This document shows positions 1 to 6,783 of a stretch of DNA of 7,260 nucleotides, piece after piece. The notes beneath the pieces were generated by a model, which was not told where the DNA came from, did no database searches, and worked only from the letters and a program-made list of their open reading frames with translations. The stretch's first letter is position 1. Each line of letters begins with the position of its first letter. Made by a program: the position numbers and the translations under genes. The DNA is from an uncultured Muribaculaceae bacterium (lineage in GTDB: Bacteria > Bacteroidota > Bacteroidia > Bacteroidales > Muribaculaceae): assembly GCA_947644475.1 (NCBI GenBank), contig CANRZQ010000135.1:1-7260 (forward strand), read 5' to 3'.

Positions 1-2
1 GT

Positions 3-980
3 CCGGGAGGAGTGGGGGAAATGCGCCGTATGCTCCGGGAGGAGAAGCCGGATGTGGTGAATGTACATAATGTGTTTCCGTTTATATCGCCGGCGGCCTT
101 GCAGGAATGTCGCAAGGCCGGTGTGCCTGTGGTGATGACAATTCATAATTACAGGCTCGTATGCCCGACGGGGCTGTTTATGCGCGACGGCGGCCCTTGC
201 GAGCGTTGCCTCGAACGTGGCTCGGAGTGGGGGTGTATTAAATATAATTGCGAGGGTTCGCGGTTAAAATCATTGGGCTATGCATTGCGTGGCGCGACTG
301 CGCGATGGCGCAGAGATTTCATCGACTGTGTCGACCGTTTCGCCTGTATAACTGATTTTCAACGTCAGAAACTGACGCAGGCGGGTTTCAATCCGTCGAG
401 AATAACGGTAATACCTAATGCCGTGGATGTTCCGGCCGAGGCCCCGGATTTTAATCCGGGTAATTATGTGGCCTACTGCGGACGGCTTAGCCGGGAGAAG
501 GGTGTTGACCTTATTATAGAGGCTGCACGACGTATGCCCGAAGTGGAATTCCGCCTTGCAGGTGCGGTTCGTGACGAAGAACTTATCGCCAATTTGCCGT
601 CAAACGTGAAATTATGCGGATTTTTAGGAGGCAAGGATTTGGATGATTTTTTCCGTGGGGCACGGCTTGTGGTCATGGCATCGCGTTGCTATGAAGGATT
701 TGCCGTTGCGATTCTTGAGGCGGCCCAGCATGGACGCTGTGTTGTGGCTCCTGATCATGGCGGATTTACGGAGATTATCGGCCGCGGCGACAGTGCCATT
801 GGCCGTCTGTTTACTCCCGGAGATGTCTCGGCGCTTGTAGAGGCGATTGCTTCGGTGTGGAACGACCGCGACACGCTTTCCCGTCTCGGTCGCGCTGCTT
901 ATGACAAACTTTGCCGTGAATATTCCCTCGATGTCGTAACCGACCGCTGGATGTCGCTCTTCTCCGAACTCACGCGTTGA
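3..980 (+). CDS. GT4-family glycosyltransferase, 5' end outside window
   Basis: Retaining GT-B glycosyltransferase of family GT4, expected to add a sugar from a nucleotide donor to a lipid-linked oligosaccharide at the cytoplasmic face of the inner membrane. The frame is open to the left edge. The GTG at 12 is only the first possible start in the window, and roughly 70 to 80 N-terminal residues are probably missing compared with complete relatives of about 390 to 410 residues. Numbering from that GTG: the acceptor-side motifs VHNVFPF (18-24) and HNYRLVCP (45-52) are followed by a cysteine-rich stretch (C51, C63, C66, C75, C80) typical of one GT4 subgroup. The donor-binding signature GRLSREKG (157-164) supplies R158 and K163, and the EX7E pair is E228 and E236 within EGFAVAILE. 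The frame ends cleanly with TGA. Donor and acceptor cannot be read from sequence. The fold and general role are secure; the specificity is unknown. Confidence 0.93.
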   Translation, partial: PGGVGEMRRMLREEKPDVVNVHNVFPFISPAALQECRKAGVPVVMTIHNYRLVCPTGLFMRDGGPCERCLERGSEWGCIKYNCEGSRLKSLGYALRGATARWRRDFIDCVDRFACITDFQRQKLTQAGFNPSRITVIPNAVDVPAEAPDFNPGNYVAYCGRLSREKGVDLIIEAARRMPEVEFRLAGAVRDEELIANLPSNVKLCGFLGGKDLDDFFRGARLVVMASRCYEGFAVAILEAAQHGRCVVAPDHGGFTEIIGRGDSAIGRLFTPGDVSALVEAIASVWNDRDTLSRLGRAAYDKLCREYSLDVVTDRWMSLFSELTR

Positions 981-1007
981 TATTTTTAGACAGGAAATTT
1001 AGCGTAA

Positions 1008-1068
1008 ATTATCGTTAATAAATTATAAATTTCTCATTAATGGCTCATTCGCGGGCATTAACGTTAAT
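1008..1068. repeat. Pair of operator-like 12-mers
   Basis: ATTATCGTTAAT (1008-1019) and ATTAACGTTAAT (1057-1068) match at 11 of 12 positions and lie 49 bp apart. The second is a perfect palindrome and the first is one base short of it. Two symmetric sites in the gap before a gene look like a possible regulator binding pair, but no regulator is encoded in the window. Confidence 0.4.
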
Positions 1069-1090
1069 AAAAGACTGGAATAACATAGAT

Positions 1091-1117
1091 TAATTTGTGT
1101 AATTTGTGAAATTCGTG
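1091..1117. repeat. Three tandem 9-bp repeats
   Basis: TAATTTGTG (1091-1099) is repeated exactly at 1100-1108 and followed by the degenerate copy AAATTCGTG (1109-1117), ending 13 bp before the GT26 start codon. The units resemble the Bacteroides -7 box but are one base too short for TAnnTTTG, so I do not call a promoter. Confidence 0.6.
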
Positions 1118-1130
1118 GTTAAATAGATAC

Positions 1131-1886
1131 ATGGAAAAGTATTTTAATATAAGATATGAATTCGACCGCGAGGCGGTGCATGAGGCTATTGCAGGTCGTG
1201 TGGCAGAAGGACGGGCGGGATATATCTGCGTGTCCGACGGCGTGATTCTTGAGACTGTGAACCGCGATGCCGATTATGCCAAGACGGTAGACGGCGCCAT
1301 GTTTTCGATATGCGACTCGTCGTATGTGCCGCTTTATCTGAAAAGCATATATGGCATCCGACGTGAGCAATACTGCGGAAGCCAGATTTTTATTGACATT
1401 GTCGGCAGCCGGAAGTACCGTATGATTTTCCTGGGTACACAGCAGGCCATTCTCGACGGATTAAAGTCGAATCTTGTAAAGACCAACCCTGATGTGGCCA
1501 CTATGCAGTTTGTGGAATTGCCCTTTTGCCGTGTCGACGAGTTCGATTATGCCGGAATTGCGCGAATGGTAGAGGCCGACGGAGCCGACATAGTGTGGGT
1601 GGCGCTCGGAGCCCCGAAGCAGGAGCAGTTCATGCAACGTCTCGAGCGTCATCTTGGCCGCGGAGTAATGATAGCCGTCGGTGCCGCATTTAAATTTTAC
1701 AGCGGGCTTGAAGTGAACCGTGCTCCTCGCTGGATGGTGGAGCATCACCTCGAATTTGTCCACCGCCTTTGGAAAGAGCCTCGCAAGCAGTGGACGCGCT
1801 GCCGCCGCATCATCACATCGCTTCCGCGGCTCTATTTTGAGGAGCGTCGCCGCGCCCGCTCGGGCACTCATGCCTCGGGTTTATAA
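1131..1886 (+). CDS. WecG/TagA/CpsF-family glycosyltransferase (GT26)
   Basis: Inverting glycosyltransferase of family GT26, whose known members add the second sugar (ManNAc, ManNAcA or similar) to a polyprenyl-diphosphate-linked sugar. It would therefore act right after the WecA-like enzyme encoded downstream. The 251-residue length is usual for the family. Visible family motifs: VSDGVIL (34-40), CDSS with D62 at the place of the catalytic Asp of TagA, CGSQIF (82-87), the core block VWVALGAPKQE (155-165), VGAAFKFYSG (183-192) and NRAPRWM (196-202), then a basic C-terminus likely to contact the membrane. Two positions differ from classical TagA/WecG, where DG and G.D are usual and DSS and GSQ are found here; as I recall, this is common in the Bacteroides branch. 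The ATG fits the family N-terminus MEKYFN and has no Shine-Dalgarno. Its TAA is 16 bp before the next start, so co-transcription with the acyltransferase is likely. Specificity is unknown. Confidence 0.92.
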   Translation: MEKYFNIRYEFDREAVHEAIAGRVAEGRAGYICVSDGVILETVNRDADYAKTVDGAMFSICDSSYVPLYLKSIYGIRREQYCGSQIFIDIVGSRKYRMIFLGTQQAILDGLKSNLVKTNPDVATMQFVELPFCRVDEFDYAGIARMVEADGADIVWVALGAPKQEQFMQRLERHLGRGVMIAVGAAFKFYSGLEVNRAPRWMVEHHLEFVHRLWKEPRKQWTRCRRIITSLPRLYFEERRRARSGTHASGL

Positions 1887-1902
1887 TGCATTGTGTAAGT
1901 CT

Positions 1903-2980
1903 ATGAAAATCAATAATATACTAATGGGGGGGGGGTAGACCCCAACGCTCTGTTGGCCTTGATATAGCAAGGTCGCTTGCAGTGTTGTTCGTAATTACAT
2001 CACACTTTTTTCTTAACAGTGACTTTCAAAAGACAGATTTTGGCGGAATAGAAATGTTCATATTCTCAATAGGCCAGACGCTTTTCATGGCAAACGTTCC
2101 GTTGTTTCTTCTTCTTACAGGCTATCTTAACCTAAATAAGACCATTTCAAGGAAATACTATTCAGGCTGGAAAAAAGTTGTGACCTCATATTTATTGATT
2201 TCATTCATTACAATAATTGTATGCAAATATTATTTTGGAGATACTTACACAATATTTCAATGGATTCATAAGATAACTGACTTTTCGGCCATCAATTATG
2301 CATGGTATATAGAGATGTGGCTTGGCTTGTTCCTGATAATCCCATTTCTGAATATCCTTTGGCATGCGATTGGCAGCAGACGAAACCATCTGTTTCTTAT
2401 AGCAGTCGTAATTGTTCTCACAGCATTGCCTTCATTCTGCAACCGCTACAACCTTCATATTGTTCCCGCTTTTTGGGCGGGCATCTGGCCGCTGATGTAT
2501 TTCTTTATCGGAGCCTATATCCGGACATATAAGCCGCGTATCGACAAAAAAATATTAATACTCATTGCAGTTGTTCTATGCTTGATAAATCCGGTCTTTA
2601 ATGCGATTTTTGTTCACGGACGACCGATGATGCATATTGCGGCCAATACAGAAGGCATCTTGCTCATGCCATTGCCGGTGATTATATTTCTGCTCGTATA
2701 TCAAGCCGACGTGAAGTCTTCTGTCGCAAGGCGGATATTTACATCAGTGTCGGTTCTTTCCCTTGACATATATCTGTTCAGTTATATTTTCGATAGATTG
2801 TATTACCCCATGATTGGGAAATGGATAGGCGGAGCCGAGCCACATTTCACGATTTGGTTTGTTTTGGCCGTGACAGCGGTGTTCTCCTCAGCATGGGCAT
2901 GCTCATGGTTAAAAGATTATATCCTTGCGCTTCCGGCGCATATTAAGAAAAAAACAGGGCCCGAGGCAGTGGCCGATTGA
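1903..2980 (+). CDS. Acyltransferase-3 membrane protein, phase-variable, OFF as read
   Basis: Integral-membrane acyltransferase (Acyl_transf_3 / OafA-like family), expected to transfer acetyl or a similar acyl group onto a sugar of the surface polysaccharide. As read, translation from ATG 1903 or ATG 1924 meets TAG at 1936-1938 just after the 10-G tract. Removing one G joins either ATG to the long frame, giving 358 residues from 1903 (351 from 1924). It also restores the family N-terminus GLDIARSLAVLFVITSH, with D20, R23 and the conserved H34. Further conserved features are LLTGY (70-74) and WYIEMWLGLF (134-143), followed by repeated hydrophobic segments to the end (about ten membrane passes expected). 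The in-frame GTG at 1982 would delete GLDIARSLA and part of the first membrane helix, so it is not a credible start. The gene is clearly more AT-rich than gmd and manC, which hints at separate acquisition. The acyl group and target sugar are unknown. Confidence 0.85.
1926..1935 (+). repeat. Poly-G tract (10 G) at the acyltransferase start
   Basis: Ten G residues begin with the G of ATG 1924 and are followed by TAGACCCC. With 10 G the frame ends at TAG 1936. With 9 or 12 G the acyltransferase is in frame; with 11 G a short peptide ends at the TAG within GATATAG (near 1964-1967). Tracts of this length at a start codon are typical contingency loci in other phyla. The state seen here is OFF, but a population may be mixed, and homopolymer length is also error-prone in assemblies. 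Confidence 0.9.
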
Positions 2981-3021
2981 AACACTAAAATTAAAAACAC
3001 AGCACACTATAATTTATTATT

Positions 3022-4185
3022 ATGATTACATGGACAATAATCGCGCTTGCCGCGATGCTTCTTGCCATCGCACTTGCCGGTGTGATGATTCCGCAGATTC
3101 TGCTTATCTCGTTTAGAAAGAACCTTTTTGACGAGCAGGACGAACGAAAGATTCACAAAGGGGTAGTGCCCCGACTGGGTGGAATTGCCTTCATGCCGGT
3201 GGTATTCATCGTAATGGCGCTCATTGTCGGCTTTGGCGAGTGGATCGACCCTGCCACGGTATTAAAGATGATGCCTCATTATGTGGCGCCTCTGGCGTTT
3301 GCTTTTTGCGGCATACTTATCCTGTATGTCGTGGGTCTGGCCGACGACCTTATCGGCATCCGCTACCGCGCCAAATTTGTGGCCCAGTTGCTGTGCGCCT
3401 TGCTTATCCTTTGCGACGGTGTATGGCTCGACAACCTTTGGGGGCTGTTCGGCGTCAAGGAAATAGAGCCGGCAATCAGTTGGCCTCTGACAATACTGTT
3501 CACAATATTTGTGGTCAACGCCATAAACCTTATCGACGGCATCGACGGACTTGCCTCGGGCCTTAGCGCCTGCGCGCTTGCCATCTACGGCTACACGTTC
3601 CTCACATCCGGAGAATATGTATATGCTGTGATGTCGTTTGCCACGCTCGGTGTGCTTCTGCCGTTCTTCTATTATAATGTGTTTGGTAACGTAAAGCGTC
3701 AAAAGAAAATATTCATGGGCGACACCGGTGCGCTTACCATAGGAATGATGCTCGTGTTCCTCAGTATCCAGTTGCTGCATTGCACACCGGTGGAATCGGG
3801 CAATGCTCCGGCCTTGAACATGGCTGTCGTGGCTTTCTCGCCGCTGATCGTGCCGTGCTTCGACGTGGTGCGTGTCTATATGTTGCGAATCCGCCTTGGG
3901 CATAATCCGTTCTTGCCCGACCGCAACCATATCCACCATTATCTGCTTGCCCTCGGCTGGAGCCAGCGTCGCGCAATGATCTCGATACTTGCCTTCTCAG
4001 TGACACTCTCGCTGCTCAACAACTTGCTGTCGCGCTATGTCAACATAAATATTATACTTGTATTCGATATAGTTGTCTGGACCTTGCTTGTCACTGTGCT
4101 GTCGGCATATCGGCGCAACAAGGCTCCGGAAGTGACAACTCAGGACAACCATTTAGAATTTGAGAAAAAGAATTATTTTCACTAA
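3022..4185 (+). CDS. WecA/TagO-like polyprenyl-phosphate sugar-1-phosphate transferase
   Basis: Multi-pass inner-membrane enzyme of the glycosyl transferase family 4 / MraY-WecA superfamily (PF00953). It moves a HexNAc-1-phosphate (often GlcNAc) from UDP-sugar to undecaprenyl phosphate and so starts assembly of the repeat unit. Its 387 residues show every hallmark: DERKIHKGVVPRLGG (40-54); the Mg-binding GLADD with D108/D109; NLIDGIDGLA (169-178) with D172 and D175; FMGDTGA (231-237) with D234; and the histidine-rich loop PDRNHIHH (299-306), the WecA/TagO-type signature that separates it from MraY. About ten or eleven membrane segments are visible. The charged C-terminal tail is not conserved. 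The gene starts 41 bp after the acyltransferase stop with no Shine-Dalgarno. Its stop codon overlaps the promoter of gmd. The enzyme class is very secure; the exact sugar is not. A peptidoglycan MraY role is unlikely given the HIHH motif and the neighbours. Confidence 0.93.
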   Translation: MITWTIIALAAMLLAIALAGVMIPQILLISFRKNLFDEQDERKIHKGVVPRLGGIAFMPVVFIVMALIVGFGEWIDPATVLKMMPHYVAPLAFAFCGILILYVVGLADDLIGIRYRAKFVAQLLCALLILCDGVWLDNLWGLFGVKEIEPAISWPLTILFTIFVVNAINLIDGIDGLASGLSACALAIYGYTFLTSGEYVYAVMSFATLGVLLPFFYYNVFGNVKRQKKIFMGDTGALTIGMMLVFLSIQLLHCTPVESGNAPALNMAVVAFSPLIVPCFDVVRVYMLRIRLGHNPFLPDRNHIHHYLLALGWSQRRAMISILAFSVTLSLLNNLLSRYVNINIILVFDIVVWTLLVTVLSAYRRNKAPEVTTQDNHLEFEKKNYFH

Positions 4186-4190
4186 CTTTG
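4159..4190 (+). promoter_or_regulatory. Bacteroides-type sigma-ABfr promoter for gmd
   Basis: TTTG at 4159-4162, a 20-bp spacer and TAACTTTG at 4183-4190 match the known Bacteroides consensus (TTTG at -33, TAnnTTTG at -7) exactly. The -7 box begins on the stop codon of the preceding gene, and the gmd ATG lies 22 bp beyond the box. Transcription should therefore begin only about 15 nt before the start codon. This would let gmd-manC be expressed independently of the upstream genes. Confidence 0.75.
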
Positions 4191-4212
4191 CAATAAAATC
4201 AGAAATTAGATA

Positions 4213-5301
4213 ATGAAAAAAGCGCTCATTACAGGTATTACAGGCCAGGACGGCTCGTTCCTCGCCGAACTCCTGCTCGAAAAAGGCTATGATGTCCACG
4301 GCACAATCCGCCGCTCTTCTGTCGACTACCGCGAACGCATCGCGCATCTCGAGGGGCATCCCAATTTCCATCTTCATTATGCCGACCTTGGCGACTCGAT
4401 GTCGATTCTCCAGGTCGTGTCAAAAGTGCGTCCCGATGAAATATATAACCTCGCTGCGCAGAGCCACGTTCAGGTAAGTTTCGACTCGCCCGAGTTCACT
4501 GCCGACGTTGACGCTACCGGCGTGCTTCGCGTGCTCGAGGCCGTGCGCCTCTGCGGCCTTGCATCTACATGCCGCATATACCAGGCCTCCACATCCGAAC
4601 TCTACGGAAAAGTCGAGGAAGTGCCTCAAAACGAAAACACTCCCTTCCATCCATATTCTCCCTATGCCGTGGCAAAACTCTACGGCTTCTGGATCGTAAA
4701 GGAATACCGCGAGGCATACAACATGTTCTGCTGCTCGGGCATCCTCTTCAACCACGAGTCGGAACGTCGCGGCGAGACATTCGTAACCCGCAAGATTACA
4801 CTCGCCGCCGCACGCATCGCCCAAGGCAAGCAAGACAAACTCCTGCTTGGCAACCTCTCGTCGCTGCGCGACTGGGGCTATGCGCGCGACTATGTGGAAT
4901 GTATGTGGCTCATCCTTCAAAACGACAAGCCCGAAGATTTTGTTATTGCCACCGGTGAGCAACATTCCGTGCGCGAGTTCTGCCAGCTTGCATTCCGCAA
5001 CGTGGGAATCGAACTCGAATTCCAAGGCGAGGGTGCCGATGAAAAAGGCATAGACAAGGCAACAGGCCGCGTCCTCGTTGAAGTGTCTCCCGACTTCTAC
5101 CGCCCCACCGATGTGGTTAACCTCTGGGGAGATCCCTCAAAAGCAAAGCGCGAACTCGGATGGAATCCAAAGAAAACCTCATTTGAAGAACTCGTGCGCA
5201 TCATGACAGAGGCCGACATGGCAAAAGTGGCCGTGGAACGCGCCGGCGAGCGTGTGCGCACCAATCTTGCCGAATACCTCGAAAAAGGTATTGTTAAATA
5301 A
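4213..5301 (+). CDS. gmd: GDP-mannose 4,6-dehydratase
   Basis: Cytoplasmic short-chain dehydrogenase/reductase that converts GDP-D-mannose to GDP-4-dehydro-6-deoxy-D-mannose, the branch point to GDP-L-fucose, GDP-D-rhamnose and related donors. Its 362 residues match the normal length. The Rossmann motif GITGQDG is at 8-14, and R33/R34 in the following loop suit NADP(H). The catalytic set T127, E129, Y151 and K155 keeps the same spacing as T132, E134, Y156 and K160 of the E. coli enzyme. Other Gmd signatures are STSELYGK (126-133), SPYAVAKLYGFW (149-160), LFNHESERRGETFVTRKI (178-195), RDWGYARDYVE (219-229) and RPTDV (297-301). The start follows the promoter directly. The manC-like gene follows in the same direction, so the pair makes and consumes GDP-mannose. 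No fucose synthase (fcl) or GDP-rhamnose reductase is present in the window, so the end product is open. Confidence 0.97.
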   Translation: MKKALITGITGQDGSFLAELLLEKGYDVHGTIRRSSVDYRERIAHLEGHPNFHLHYADLGDSMSILQVVSKVRPDEIYNLAAQSHVQVSFDSPEFTADVDATGVLRVLEAVRLCGLASTCRIYQASTSELYGKVEEVPQNENTPFHPYSPYAVAKLYGFWIVKEYREAYNMFCCSGILFNHESERRGETFVTRKITLAAARIAQGKQDKLLLGNLSSLRDWGYARDYVECMWLILQNDKPEDFVIATGEQHSVREFCQLAFRNVGIELEFQGEGADEKGIDKATGRVLVEVSPDFYRPTDVVNLWGDPSKAKRELGWNPKKTSFEELVRIMTEADMAKVAVERAGERVRTNLAEYLEKGIVK

Positions 5302-5316
5302 CGACGAACTGCTACG

Positions 5317-5344
5317 AACTTCTCAACTTCCAAACTTCCCAACT
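5317..5344. repeat. 8-bp tandem repeat before manC
   Basis: AACTTC recurs with an exact 8-bp period at 5317, 5325 and 5333, with a partial fourth copy (AACT) at 5341. The array fills most of the gap between gmd and the first ATG of the manC region. Short tandem repeats can change copy number and alter spacing. No promoter box is seen here, so manC probably depends on the gmd promoter. Confidence 0.6.
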
Positions 5345-5350
5345 AACGAT

Positions 5351-5387
5351 ATGCATTTAAGGCGGTTCGGGACAACGCCTGTGGCCG
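5351..5387 (+). other. Disrupted N-terminus of manC
   Basis: The frame of manC continues upstream of ATG 5388 as GGSGQRLWP (5361-5387), the nucleotide-binding signature of sugar-phosphate nucleotidyltransferases, but it is stopped by TAA at 5358-5360. ATG 5351 (Met-His-Leu) is where a family start is expected, yet it is in another frame and leads to a 33-residue dead end. Relatives begin roughly Met-x-x-Ile-Leu-Leu-Ser-GGSG. The sequence therefore looks as though about 11 bp of the first beta strand were lost between 5360 and 5361. A nonsense change (for example TCA to TAA at 5358) is an alternative, but no in-frame ATG lies upstream to serve it. Confidence 0.7.
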
Positions 5388-6692
5388 ATGTCGAACGACG
5401 TACGCTCCAAGCAATTCTTGCGCGTGATGCCCTCGCCCGACGGCACGCCTGAATCAATGATACAGCGCGTTGTGCGCCAGATTGGCGACGCCAGCCTCGC
5501 TTCATCCATCGTGGTGGCCACATCCAAGGCCCAGCTCGACTTCATCGAGCGTCAGCTCCCGGGCAAGGTGACAATCGTGGCCGAGCCCGAACGACGCAAT
5601 ACCTTCCCTGCCATAGCCCTTGCAGCGGCATATCTCGCCGACGAGGCTAATGTCGACCTCTCCGAGCCTGTCATTGTCATGCCCTGCGACACATTCACAG
5701 AGCCGCACTATTTCGAAGTAATCCGCCGCATGGGGCAGGCTATCGAGGAAAACCGTGCCAACCTCGTGCTCATGGGCATACGTCCCACCGGGCCCGAAAC
5801 CAAATTCGGATATATAGTTCCTGCCGGAGAGCCTGATGCCGACGGAATAATCACCGTCGACTCTTTTAAAGAAAAGCCCGACGAAGCCACTGCAGCCAAT
5901 CTCATTTCCAAAGGTGCGCTGTGGAACGGAGGTGTGTTCGGATTCCGTCTCTCATATCTTATCGACACTCTCCGCGCCCAACTGCCCGACGCATCATATC
6001 GTGCTATTCTCGAAGGATACGCCAATTTGCCTAAAATCTCGTTCGACTACGAAGTTGTCGAAAAGGCAGACTCTATCGCTGCCGTGCCCTTCGAAGGCAT
6101 ATGGAAAGACCTCGGCACATGGGACAGCCTTGTCGGTCATCTCCAGGCCGACACCCTCGGCCGTGCCATCCGTCAGGGCGACACATCCGACACCTACATA
6201 ATCAACGAGACTTCCACTCCGATTATCTGTGCCGGTGCCCGTGGCGTAATCATTGCAGTGACACCCGACGGTATCCTCGTGGCCGACAAGCAGTCGAGCG
6301 CCGGAATCAAGGCCGCTGTCGAGCAGTTGTCGGGACGCCCCATGTACGAAGAACGCCGATGGGGATGGTATCGAGTAATAGGCACATCAGAACACCCCGA
6401 CGGTCACCGTACCCTAACAAAGCATATTCATCTCGATCCGGGATGCTCAATCTCCTACCAGACGCACGACCACCGCGACGAGATATGGACATTCATCGAT
6501 GGCGAAGGCCTCCTTGTTGTCGATGACGTCCTCACCAAAGTAACAGCAGGCTCTGTCGCCCAAATCCACCGCGGACAAAAGCACACGATCCGCGCTGTGA
6601 CTCCGCTCGAATTCATCGAGGTGCAGAGCGGCAATCCCCTCGTTGAATCCGACATACACCGTCTCCCCTTCGACTGGGACACGATTCAATAA
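5388..6692 (+). CDS. manC: Mannose-1-phosphate guanylyltransferase with cupin domain, N-terminus broken
   Basis: ManC-type enzyme that makes GDP-mannose from mannose-1-phosphate and GTP, the substrate of Gmd next door. From ATG 5388 there are 434 residues: a nucleotidyltransferase domain (about 1-250) with RSKQF (6-10), EPERRNTFPAIALAA (66-80), MPCD with D101, KEKP (161-164), NGGVFGF (180-186) and WKDLGTWDSL (239-248). A left-handed helix-type linker follows, then a C-terminal type II mannose-6-phosphate isomerase/cupin domain (about 320-434) with HDHRDEIW (360-367), GEG (372-374) and RGQKHTI (395-401). The essential GGSGQRLWP is encoded just upstream in the same frame but is cut off from any start. 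The ATG 5388 product should therefore lack guanylyltransferase activity, although the rest of the frame is intact. This could be a recent mutation or an assembly error. A second manC elsewhere in the genome could compensate. Confidence 0.9.
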   Translation: MSNDVRSKQFLRVMPSPDGTPESMIQRVVRQIGDASLASSIVVATSKAQLDFIERQLPGKVTIVAEPERRNTFPAIALAAAYLADEANVDLSEPVIVMPCDTFTEPHYFEVIRRMGQAIEENRANLVLMGIRPTGPETKFGYIVPAGEPDADGIITVDSFKEKPDEATAANLISKGALWNGGVFGFRLSYLIDTLRAQLPDASYRAILEGYANLPKISFDYEVVEKADSIAAVPFEGIWKDLGTWDSLVGHLQADTLGRAIRQGDTSDTYIINETSTPIICAGARGVIIAVTPDGILVADKQSSAGIKAAVEQLSGRPMYEERRWGWYRVIGTSEHPDGHRTLTKHIHLDPGCSISYQTHDHRDEIWTFIDGEGLLVVDDVLTKVTAGSVAQIHRGQKHTIRAVTPLEFIEVQSGNPLVESDIHRLPFDWDTIQ

Positions 6693-6711
6693 TCCAAAGT
6701 AGAAACGAAAT

Positions 6712-6763
6712 ATCGATACCATTGCCGAATAATAGCCGCAATGGTATCGATTTATTTTTAATT
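6712..6763 (+). terminator. Rho-independent terminator after manC
   Basis: ATCGATACCATTGC (6712-6725) and its perfect reverse complement (6738-6751) form a 14-bp stem with a 12-nt loop, followed at once by the T-rich run TTTATTTTTAATT. It starts 19 bp after the manC stop codon and should end the gmd-manC transcript. It also lies between that transcript and the next acyltransferase. Confidence 0.85.
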
Positions 6764-6769
6764 CATTGA

Positions 6770-6783
6770 TAATCATATGATTA
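6770..6783. promoter_or_regulatory. 14-bp palindrome over a start codon
   Basis: TAATCATATGATTA is a perfect palindrome whose centre contains the ATG (6777-6779) of the second acyltransferase; its last base touches the C tract. It could be an operator, or simply an AT-rich coincidence. No -7/-33 boxes are seen between the terminator and this site. Confidence 0.35.

Larger units (their letters stand above)
981..1130. other. AT-rich intergenic region with repeats
   Basis: This gap separates the GT4 gene from the GT26 gene. It is much more AT-rich than its flanks and contains no convincing small ORF. I see no hairpin followed by a T-run that would make a terminator, and no full TTTG / TAnnTTTG promoter; the nearest, TAAATTTC at 1026-1033, is off by one base and has no correctly spaced TTTG. 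It does hold two near-identical 12-mers and a triple 9-bp repeat, listed separately. A regulatory role is inference only. Confidence 0.6.

Noticed and set aside
1090..1108. TAATTTG strings as a -7 promoter box for the GT26 gene
   Set aside because: They are one base short of TAnnTTTG, and no TTTG lies about 20 bp upstream.
1982..2980. GTG 1982 as the true start of the first acyltransferase
   Set aside because: It cuts off the conserved GLDIARSLA that is encoded in frame directly upstream, removes part of the first membrane helix, and ignores two ATGs that are one G out of frame.
3262..3939. 225-residue open frame on the minus strand
   Set aside because: It is antisense to the strongly conserved WecA-like gene, rich in His, Gln and Arg as expected of a shadow frame, and shows no family motif.
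4420..5025. 201-residue open frame on the minus strand
   Set aside because: It lies wholly antisense to gmd, whose motifs are intact, and arises from codon bias.
5351..5452. Programmed frameshift joining ATG 5351 to the manC frame
   Set aside because: There is no slippery heptamer or stimulatory structure at the junction, and a simple shift would still leave the first beta strand too short.
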